DNA from: Promethearchaeota archaeon
GTDB taxonomy: Archaea > Asgardarchaeota > Lokiarchaeia > Sigyniarchaeales > SOKP01
Assembly (NCBI GenBank): GCA_030615145.1
Contig: JAUWZT010000117.1
Span: 1-10,935, forward strand
DNA length: 10,935 nucleotides
Direction: 5' to 3'
This document shows positions 6,364 through 10,935 of the stretch, piece after piece; within the stretch, counting starts at the first letter, position 1; each line of letters opens with the position of its first letter. The translations under genes and the position numbers were made by a program. A model generated the notes under the pieces. The model was given only the letters and a program-made list of their open reading frames with translations, was not told the origin of the DNA and ran no database searches.

Positions 6364-7920
6364 TTGTTTATAAACAGAAATAAACTTTTTAAAGAGATTC
6401 TAAGTAATTTTTTAGAAAGATTTGCAGATGTTGAAGCAATTATCGTCTCAGACATCGAAGGATTAGTTATTGCGGGAGATAAAAGAAAAGATATTGACGT
6501 CGAAATTGTATCCGTTTTAACTACACTAATAAACCCGATTTTAGAAAGGATACGAAATGATTTCTCTTTCAAAAAATTTGGTACTGCCGCGTTTGACACA
6601 GATGAGTACCGTTTACTTTTTGTTACTATTGACGAAGAGAGAATATTAAGTATAATTTTTAACAGTATGTCGTCAGTTGAAAAAGTTGCACCATACACTT
6701 ACTTCTTGGCGGAAAAATCAGCTCAAATTTTAAACGCCCAAGCGGGCGATTCAATACAATTGGCAATTCCCGATTTTGAACAAGAAATAGATCGCCATAG
6801 AAAATTGAAAGATTCAATATATCAATCGGAAGTTGATGAATATGGTAAGTATGCCTTTAAATTCGTAATTATTGGTGATCATACGGTTGGAAAAACATCA
6901 TTGATTCGACAATTTGTAGAGGGCAAGTTTTCACACGATTATAGAGCCACTATTGGTCTTAACATCTTTGCTCATAATTTTGACTTTCAAGGAAACGAAA
7001 TTTCAGTTTCGCTCTGGGATTTGGGCGCGCAGCAATTCTTCAAACGTTTTCGCAAGATATACTACAACGGTGCAGAAGCCGCCTTTATTGTGTTCGATCT
7101 TACTAGAAGAGAATCTTTTGATAATGTAAAGAGTTGGTATAAAGAAATATCTGAACTTATCGAGGAAACAAATATTCCTATAGTGATTATTGGTAACAAA
7201 AGCGATTTGACCGAACAACGATTAATATCTACCGAAGAAGGAGAAGAATTAGCCAAATCGGTATCTAAAACTGGCTCATCCTATATAGAAACGAGCGCAC
7301 TTACTGGAAATAATGTCAAAGACGCATTTGAATTAATTGCTTATCATTATATCGTAAAAAGTAAAAAAAAGGAAAAAGATAGAATTAAAGATGGTTTAAT
7401 AGAAGCGATTTATTCCGCTTTAAAAGAGTTGATTATATTGGAATTAACTTTTATTACTTATAACTTAAGCTGGAACCCTGGATTCCATACTATAATGGAT
7501 ATCGAAAAACTAGGCGATTTTTCTAAGATAAAAGATAGTAGCGAAGAAAAATTATACACTTACAAGAACGGAGTGATCTTAAGTAGTTATCTTTACGATA
7601 AATTTAACCTTTCTAATTCTGACGGTGTTTTTTGTATATTCGACGCTAGAGATAAAGAACACATCGATCCTAAGTGGAAGGAGGTTTTAATTCAAATTAT
7701 TCGAAAAATTAGAAAAAAACGAACAATTATCGTTGGAGTTCGAGTTTCTGACGACCAAAACTGGTCCCAATTAATGGAAGAATTTGTTATTGACGAAGAT
7801 TTAGAAGAAAAGGTTGTATCGATAGTGTTTCTCAAAATTGGTTCTGATTACAGAGAAAAAATATACGATTACCTTAAGCTCATGTTACACGCAATAGTTA
7901 ACACGAGAAACTTAAAATAA
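6364..7920 (+). CDS. Roadblock/LC7 - Ras-like GTPase - conserved C-terminal domain protein (copy 2)
   Basis: This 518-residue tandem paralogue of the preceding gene aligns almost without gaps through the roadblock domain (about 1-125). The GTPase at about 163-333 has GDHTVGKT 171-178, T196 in RATIG, DLGAQQ 219-224, NKSD 278-281 and ETSA 309-312. The same Gly-to-Ala change at G3 (A222) is present. The C-terminal domain (about 355-518) keeps SDGVFCIFDARD, HIDPKWKEV, GVRVSD and the NPG of SWNPG. The start is TTG at 6364. An in-frame TAG at 6355-6357 closes the frame upstream, AAAGGT lies at 6350-6355, and the residues align with copy 1 from position 1. The 127-bp gap has TATA-like stretches (about 6262-6270 and 6304-6312), so it may have its own promoter. 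Clear divergence from copy 1 within conserved motifs suggests two specialised partners rather than a fresh duplicate. Confidence 0.9.
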   Translation: MFINRNKLFKEILSNFLERFADVEAIIVSDIEGLVIAGDKRKDIDVEIVSVLTTLINPILERIRNDFSFKKFGTAAFDTDEYRLLFVTIDEERILSIIFNSMSSVEKVAPYTYFLAEKSAQILNAQAGDSIQLAIPDFEQEIDRHRKLKDSIYQSEVDEYGKYAFKFVIIGDHTVGKTSLIRQFVEGKFSHDYRATIGLNIFAHNFDFQGNEISVSLWDLGAQQFFKRFRKIYYNGAEAAFIVFDLTRRESFDNVKSWYKEISELIEETNIPIVIIGNKSDLTEQRLISTEEGEELAKSVSKTGSSYIETSALTGNNVKDAFELIAYHYIVKSKKKEKDRIKDGLIEAIYSALKELIILELTFITYNLSWNPGFHTIMDIEKLGDFSKIKDSSEEKLYTYKNGVILSSYLYDKFNLSNSDGVFCIFDARDKEHIDPKWKEVLIQIIRKIRKKRTIIVGVRVSDDQNWSQLMEEFVIDEDLEEKVVSIVFLKIGSDYREKIYDYLKLMLHAIVNTRNLK

Positions 7921-7927
7921 TAATATA

Positions 7928-8023
7928 TTACTTTTTCAACCTAATTTTTAATTGTTCGGCGATTAAATCGTCCATTTCCTCGGTTGAGAGAGTTTTTAAT
8001 TTTTCGCTTTGTGATCCAAGATG
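7928..8023 (-). pseudogene. Coding-like C-terminal scrap, minus strand
   Basis: The minus strand reads through 31 sense codons to a TAA at 7928 with a natural-looking protein composition (SEKLKTLSTEEMDDLIAEQL, then a basic tail). An in-frame TGA at 8024-8026 closes it upstream, and the only internal start is an ATG 15 codons from the end. I take it as the remnant of a gene whose 5' part is gone, or a chance ORF. The protein is not recognised. It abuts the small plus-strand gene at 8021. Confidence 0.25.
8011..8017 (+). promoter_or_regulatory. Near-ideal Shine-Dalgarno before the frameshifted small gene
   Basis: GTGATCC is a seven-base exact match to the distal part of GGAGGTGATCC, the complement of the archaeal 16S 3' end, and sits three bases before the ATG at 8021. 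It is the main reason to think that ATG was once, or still is, a real start. Confidence 0.4.
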
Positions 8024-8147
8024 TCACATAGTTGAGATTCCCATTAATAACCTCTGGGGTGGCCTGATTAACGGTGCCGTCTATGGAGTATTAGGAGCGA
8101 TGGGATATTTAGGTGTTCGTTCGATCTGGAGAAAGTTAAAGAAATGA
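8021..8147 (+). pseudogene. Small glycine-zipper membrane peptide, frameshifted
   Basis: ATG at 8021 reads MSHS and then TGA. If one base near 8030-8034 is skipped, the frame continues as EIPINNLWGG and onward to a TGA at 8145-8147, giving 41 residues; the span is 127 bases, one more than a whole number of codons. The restored peptide has a single hydrophobic segment with Gly at every third or fourth position (GLINGAVYGVLGAMG, a glycine zipper) and a basic tail (RSIWRKLKK), as in small single-pass membrane proteins. A strong ribosome binding site precedes it and the segment is more GC-rich than its flanks. It may be a recent pseudogene, a sequencing or assembly indel, or, less likely, programmed frameshifting. 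The family is not recognised. Confidence 0.4.
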
Positions 8148-8150
8148 AAA

Positions 8151-8197
8151 AATTAAATTTTAATTAATTATCTATTTTATTTTTAGAAATTTTTTAT
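8151..8197 (+). terminator. Possible terminator after the small peptide gene
   Basis: A 7-bp inverted repeat (AATTAAA-T-TTTAATT, 8151-8165) starts three bases after the peptide stop and is followed by T-rich sequence to about 8197. It is entirely A/T, so the background chance is high. Confidence 0.22.
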
Positions 8198-8337
8198 GTT
8201 ATAACTTTCGAGAATCTAATATTTAAAATTTTAAGTCAATTTAGTGTTATGTAATCAAAATCAAGAAGGTAACAAAGTCTTTGAAATTATTAACTTTTAT
8301 CTTGAAACTATATCAAATAATAGTATTTTTACCAAAA

Positions 8338-8448
8338 TTAGCTCATCTCCTCTATGCTTAAATCTGCTTCGTCTACATTTTCCAAAATAAAAAAAGATCT
8401 CTGATCTAAGGGCTCAGAAGCATCCCGCCCGCTTTTCTTCTCTAACAT
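8338..8448 (-). CDS. Short ORF, 36 residues, unknown
   Basis: The minus strand opens with ATG at 8448, starts MLEKKSGRDASEPLDQ, and ends in an acidic stretch, ENVDEADLSIEEMS, before TAA at 8338. The composition is protein-like, and the first half uses noticeably more G and C than its surroundings. There is no clear Shine-Dalgarno, no membrane segment and no recognised motif. It could be a small soluble protein or the end of a decayed gene. Its tail DLSIEEM loosely resembles TLSTEEM in the scrap at 7928-8023, which hints at a common origin but may be coincidence. Confidence 0.28.
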   Translation of the reverse strand: MLEKKSGRDASEPLDQRSFFILENVDEADLSIEEMS

Positions 8449-8533
8449 CGTAATTTTGTCGATTGGAAGAAATTATTAACCGAAACATACTCTATCAAAA
8501 ATATTACGCAAGTTTTAAATATTTAAAAGAAAA

Positions 8534-8540
8534 TATATAA
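8534..8540 (+). promoter_or_regulatory. TATA box of the histone gene
   Basis: TATATAA is preceded by purine-rich AAAAGAAAA, which fits a BRE. Initiation about 25-30 bases downstream, near 8562-8568, would leave a leader of roughly 95 bases before the histone ATG. This is one of the clearest promoter-like sites in the window. Confidence 0.45.
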
Positions 8541-8594
8541 TATAATAAGGTTCAAATTGAAAAATGTGAACTTTAGAAAAAAAAAAGTTTTTTC

Positions 8595-8607
8595 GGTTAA
8601 AATAACC
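8595..8607 (+). repeat. Inverted repeat in the histone leader
   Basis: GGTTA-AAA-TAACC is a perfect 5-bp inverted repeat with a 3-base centre, preceded by A10-G-T6 (8577-8593). It lies in the predicted histone 5' leader and could be a repressor site or a small RNA hairpin. It is short, so chance is possible. Confidence 0.3.
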
Positions 8608-8644
8608 TTAATATTGAGGAAATTAGCCGAAACAATTAAAAAGT

Positions 8645-8650
8645 GGAGGA
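8645..8650 (+). promoter_or_regulatory. Shine-Dalgarno of the histone gene
   Basis: GGAGGA lies 8 bases before ATG 8659. It rules out the longer open frame and fixes the 70-residue product. Confidence 0.75.
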
Positions 8651-8658
8651 ATAAAACA

Positions 8659-8871
8659 ATGGCAAAGAAAGTATTCGCTTGGTCTCCCGTTCGAAAGTTA
8701 ATGAAAGATAACGGCGCTGAAATGGTTGCTCGTGAAGCAGTAGACGCTCTAATTGATTATTTAGAGAAAGCTGCTAGAAGGGTAACAAATAAAGCTCTTG
8801 AAATGACTCGTCACGCCGGTCGAAAGAAATTAACTAACAACGACATGACTCTGGCAATGACGTTATTATAG
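8659..8871 (+). CDS. Archaeal histone (HMfB family)
   Basis: This 70-residue protein is a single histone fold that dimerises and wraps DNA. It aligns with HMfB without gaps (offset +3): P10, K16-D17, G19-A20-E21, R40, the RHAGRK block at 51-56, and D62. Two DNA-contacting positions differ: HMfB R19 is M22, and T54 of the L2 loop is K57, adding positive charge. The frame is open 34 codons further upstream, but ATG at 8659 is the start because GGAGGA (8645-8650) precedes it by 8 bases and the length is then that of the family. The gene is monocistronic, with a TATA box at 8534 and a T-rich terminator after the stop. It converges with the leucine-rich repeat gene. Confidence 0.96.
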   Translation: MAKKVFAWSPVRKLMKDNGAEMVAREAVDALIDYLEKAARRVTNKALEMTRHAGRKKLTNNDMTLAMTLL

Positions 8872-8901
8872 GCTTCAATTTTTCTGTAAAAAATTATTTA
8901 A

Positions 8902-8931
8902 TTTTCTATTTTTTTTTTATTTTCTATTTTT
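8902..8931 (+). terminator. T-rich terminator of the histone gene
   Basis: About 30 bases after the histone stop the plus strand is almost pure T, including a T10 run at 8909-8918. This is the usual form of an archaeal intrinsic terminator. Confidence 0.55.
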
Positions 8932-8967
8932 ATCATAACAATTCTTAAATAAATCCTTCCTAATTTA

Positions 8968-9927
8968 TTAAAACCTACTGATAATAACTTTCTTTAATAA
9001 AGTATCATCAATTATTACTTGGCTGGGAGCATCGCTGTATATTTCTATTAGCTCTAAATTTGGAAATGCGTGCAGTATTTTTGGGATTTTTACTTTTCCA
9101 AAACAGAATATTTTTAAATGTGAAAGCGATTCTAATTGGATATCAAATTCAGGAATTATGTCGCTCAAATCGTTAATATAAAGATATAATCGCCTTAATT
9201 TTGTAAAATTACTGATTTCCCTTGGTACACAAGTACAATTCTTATCTAATATTAGTTCAAGTTCATCCAAGTTTCCATAATATGCACTAAAATAATATTG
9301 GTTATCTTGTAATTCATTCATTCCGCGATGGATATTGAAAAATTTTTCTCTTAAATCATCAAAATTAAATACTAGATTATAGCGCTTGTTAATTCTTTTA
9401 GAAACCGCTTCTAAAGCAATCGCTTCTTCAATATTAAGAACCGCATAAATTAAATCTTCTTGATTAAGAAAATCATCATAATTTTCTAAAAGAAGATATC
9501 TTATTACTTGAGGTACTTTACTACTTAATCTTTTAGCAATCTCTTCTCTGAAAACAATTTCTGCATTAAAATCTCCTGCTTTAACAAGTCTTTTTAATAA
9601 GGGAAATGCTAAATAAGAATCTAAAAAAGCTGTGTTGTAATTATTCTCTGCCCAGACATGAATACTCGAACAATGAACCCAAAATTCTTCGATTGGTGAA
9701 ATTATTTTGACTTCCTTTTCATGTTGAAAGATTACATTTTTTTCATAAAAATTTAAAATTTCATCCATTGATTCAAACTCTTTTAAAGGATATAAACCTG
9801 TAGTTGGAATATTAAGAATAACAATCTGACAAGATCTAAATTTTTTTCCATCTACATAAATGAATGTTTTTAATCCTTCTAATTTCAACTTCAGATAGTC
9901 GTTAACTTTAAACTCTAAACTACTCAA
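8968..9927 (-). CDS. Leucine-rich repeat protein with Asgard-type N-terminal region
   Basis: This is a 319-residue protein with no signal peptide or membrane segment. Residues 1 to about 80 look like a beta-rich head. Residues about 85-200 are helical (HCSSIHVWAENNYNTAFLDS, FPLLKRLVKAGD, EEIAKRLSS), a block I recall from many Lokiarchaeal LRR proteins but have not checked. Residues about 218-319 contain irregular leucine-rich repeats (LDELELILDKN, FTKLRRLYLYIN, LSHLKIFCFGKVKIPKI, FPNLELIEIYSD). LRRs bind proteins, so a scaffold or recognition role is likely, but no partner is indicated. The start is TTG at 9927, with GTGAT three bases upstream; the next internal Met is residue 54, which would cut into the head region. 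It converges with the histone gene and is divergent from the acetyltransferase. Confidence 0.82.
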   Translation of the reverse strand: MSSLEFKVNDYLKLKLEGLKTFIYVDGKKFRSCQIVILNIPTTGLYPLKEFESMDEILNFYEKNVIFQHEKEVKIISPIEEFWVHCSSIHVWAENNYNTAFLDSYLAFPLLKRLVKAGDFNAEIVFREEIAKRLSSKVPQVIRYLLLENYDDFLNQEDLIYAVLNIEEAIALEAVSKRINKRYNLVFNFDDLREKFFNIHRGMNELQDNQYYFSAYYGNLDELELILDKNCTCVPREISNFTKLRRLYLYINDLSDIIPEFDIQLESLSHLKIFCFGKVKIPKILHAFPNLELIEIYSDAPSQVIIDDTLLKKVIISRF

Positions 9928-10068
9928 TTTATCACAAAATCTTCTATACTTAATAAAAATAAGAAATTTTATCTATTTTAATATTAACCTTCTATGAAAA
10001 TAATAAAAAAAGATGAAAAGCACATGTTTGACATAAAATTATTTATTTTCTATTTTTTTATTTTAAAT

Positions 10069-10088
10069 GTAAAAATATTAATTTTTAC
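10069..10088 (+). repeat. Inverted repeat upstream of the acetyltransferase (distal)
   Basis: GTAAAAAT-ATTA-ATTTTTAC has perfect 8-bp arms around a 4-base centre, 60 bases before the acetyltransferase ATG. It overlaps the best TATA-like stretch (about 10073-10080), where a bound regulator would block initiation. It is mostly A/T. Confidence 0.3.
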
Positions 10089-10092
10089 TCTC

Positions 10093-10129
10093 ATTCATAT
10101 TTCTTAATCAAATTCAATGAAATATGAAT
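10093..10129 (+). repeat. 11-bp inverted repeat just upstream of the acetyltransferase
   Basis: ATTCATATTTC (10093-10103) and GAAATATGAAT (10119-10129) are perfect reverse complements separated by 15 bases, ending 18 bases before ATG 10148. The element could be a two-half-site operator near the transcription start or an mRNA hairpin near the start codon. It is absent from the 39-bp gap before the second acetyltransferase copy. Confidence 0.45.
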
Positions 10130-10147
10130 TTTATTTAATGTTAAAAC

Positions 10148-10744
10148 ATGACAGAAGAAAAAAAAGAAAAAGAAGATAAAGAAGAAGAAAATGACGTATT
10201 TCCTTTCATAGAAGGGGAAACCATCGATTTAGTTGCTGGAAACTCTAAATGGGCTAATTTAACTTGTAAATGGATGAACGATCCAAAAGTCCGTCATTAT
10301 TCTCGAAATATGTGGCCAATTACTCTCGAAGATGTAAAAAAATGGTTTGAACCTGCACCAGACAGACAAATGAGGGAATTTATTGTCTTTACAATTTACC
10401 ATAAGCAATCAAAACAACCAATCGGTAGTATGGGATTCAGTCGCATTAATTGGGTCAGTAGAAATGCTAATCTCTTTGCAACAATAGGAGAACCTGAATT
10501 TTGGGGGAAGGGTATAGCTGGTGAAGCTTCAAGGTTAATGATCAATTACGGTTTTACTGAATTGAATTTTCATAAAATTTTTGCTGGAATCTTTACACCA
10601 AATAAAAGATCTTTTCGAGCAGCTGAAAAATTAGGATTTGAAAAAGAAGGCGTTTTAAAAGAAGAGATGTATGTTGACGGGCAATATCACGATGTGCATA
10701 GATTCGCATTGTTTAAACGAGATTGGAAAAAGAAAGACGAATAA
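10148..10744 (+). CDS. GNAT family N-acetyltransferase, RimJ/RimL-like
   Basis: This 198-residue protein would transfer an acetyl group from acetyl-CoA to an amine, a protein N-terminus or a small molecule. After a low-complexity Glu/Lys tail (residues 2-15), the GNAT fold runs from about 22 to 193. Motif A is FWGKGIAGEA (118-127), whose G120-K121-G122-I123-A124 binds the CoA pyrophosphate. It is followed by the RimJ/RimL-style N152, S155 and EKLGFEKEG (160-168). Position 110-116 (FATIGEP) is the usual strand before motif A. The acidic/basic tail is unusual and may mediate interactions. ATG at 10148 has no Shine-Dalgarno; two inverted repeats lie upstream. A nearly identical second copy begins 39 bases after the stop, so the two are probably co-transcribed. 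The substrate cannot be told from sequence. Confidence 0.9.
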   Translation: MTEEKKEKEDKEEENDVFPFIEGETIDLVAGNSKWANLTCKWMNDPKVRHYSRNMWPITLEDVKKWFEPAPDRQMREFIVFTIYHKQSKQPIGSMGFSRINWVSRNANLFATIGEPEFWGKGIAGEASRLMINYGFTELNFHKIFAGIFTPNKRSFRAAEKLGFEKEGVLKEEMYVDGQYHDVHRFALFKRDWKKKDE

Positions 10745-10783
10745 TAATTATAAAGTAAAGGAAATTATCTGAATTGATTAATA

Positions 10784-10935
10784 ATGACAGAAGAAAAAAA
10801 AGATAAAGAAGATAAGGAAGAAGAAAATGACGTATTTCCTTTCATAGAAGGGGAAACCATCGATTTAGTTGCTGGAAACTCTAAATGGGCTAATTTAACT
10901 TGTAAATGGATGAACGATCCAAAAGTCCGTCATTA
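10784..10935 (+). CDS. Second copy of the GNAT acetyltransferase (5' part, runs off window)
   Basis: From ATG 10784 to the window end the 152 bases match 10148-10299 at all but two positions: one changes Glu7 to Asp in the charged tail and one is silent. The identity starts at the start codon; the sequences upstream of the two ATGs differ. The repeat period is 636 bp. The visible part covers the tail and the first strand and helix, before the CoA-binding motif, so integrity of the copy is unknown. This is a recent tandem duplication, a gene-conversion product, or a possible assembly repeat. Confidence 0.85.
   Translation, partial: MTEEKKDKEDKEEENDVFPFIEGETIDLVAGNSKWANLTCKWMNDPKVRH

Larger units (their letters stand above)
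7921..8658. other. 738-bp stretch without a confident gene
   Basis: Between the second GTPase and the histone there is no confident intact gene longer than 36 codons. From left to right it holds a minus-strand coding-like scrap (7928-8023), a frameshifted small-peptide gene on the plus strand (8021-8147), an AT-rich span at 8148-8337 in which I see nothing coding, a 36-codon minus-strand ORF (8338-8448), plain AT-rich DNA to about 8520, and then the histone promoter and leader. The short coding-like pieces are visibly more GC-rich than the spacers, which suggests decayed or very small genes rather than pure regulatory DNA. Confidence 0.6.

Noticed and set aside
6348..6698. Minus-strand open frame antisense to the second GTPase gene's start
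   Set aside because: It overlaps the conserved roadblock domain; a composition shadow only.
8251..8361. Plus-strand Lys/Leu/Ile-rich open frame
   Set aside because: No good start or ribosome binding site, and the composition is what AT-rich non-coding DNA gives by chance.
8395..8407. AGATC-TCT-GATCT inverted repeat as an operator
   Set aside because: It falls inside the candidate 36-codon ORF and is only 5 bp per arm, so chance is likely.
8564..8569. ATG-TGA start-stop in the histone leader as a regulatory uORF
   Set aside because: Six bases in AT-rich DNA, near the predicted transcription start, with no ribosome binding site.
8557..8658. 34-codon in-frame extension upstream of the histone
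   Set aside because: The Lys-rich extension lies in the predicted leader. A strong GGAGGA and family length place the start at 8659.
1..10935. CRISPR array, tRNA, rRNA or transposase
   Set aside because: No spaced direct repeats, no tRNA-like GGTTCGANTCC arm, no rRNA blocks and no transposase-like protein were seen on either strand.

Overview
The window looks like a piece of an Asgard archaeon genome, most likely of a Lokiarchaeia-like lineage. The DNA is very AT-rich. Several genes open with TTG behind Shine-Dalgarno-like sequence matching the archaeal 16S 3' end (GGAGGTGATCC), and TATA-like boxes precede several genes. The gene set combines an archaeal HMfB-type histone, an archaeal ThiD-ThiN fusion, a RING-H2 finger protein, two large Ras-like GTPases with a roadblock/LC7 domain, and a leucine-rich repeat protein. 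The lineage is inferred from this gene set; no marker gene was aligned.

Layout. Positions 1-1022 (minus) hold the start of one alpha/beta hydrolase and a complete paralogue upstream of it. Positions 1229-3957 hold thiamine genes: thiC (plus) and a thiD-thiN fusion (minus), converging with only 8 bases between their stop codons. A RING-H2/TPR gene (minus, 3984-4559) lies just upstream of thiDN and is divergent from two tandem paralogous genes (4671-6236 and 6364-7920). Each paralogue encodes roadblock domain - Ras-like GTPase - conserved C-terminal domain.

Positions 7921-8658 hold no confident gene but are not blank. They contain a coding-like minus-strand scrap, a frameshifted small membrane-peptide gene with an excellent ribosome binding site, a 36-codon minus-strand ORF, and the histone promoter and leader. 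The histone (8659-8871) and a leucine-rich repeat protein (8968-9927, minus) converge. The window ends with a GNAT acetyltransferase (10148-10744) and the first 152 bases of a second copy that differs from it at only two positions.

How the genes fit together. ThiC makes the pyrimidine HMP-P; ThiDN phosphorylates it and joins it to thiazole phosphate, so two arms of thiamine synthesis sit together. The GTPase pair plus the divergent RING gene is the most interesting block. The two GTPases could form a roadblock-mediated heterodimer reminiscent of Rag GTPases. Both carry the same unusual G3 motif (D-x-G-A-Q), and their C-terminal domain reads like a degenerate second GTPase fold. Any functional link to the RING protein is inferred only from the shared 111-bp promoter region.
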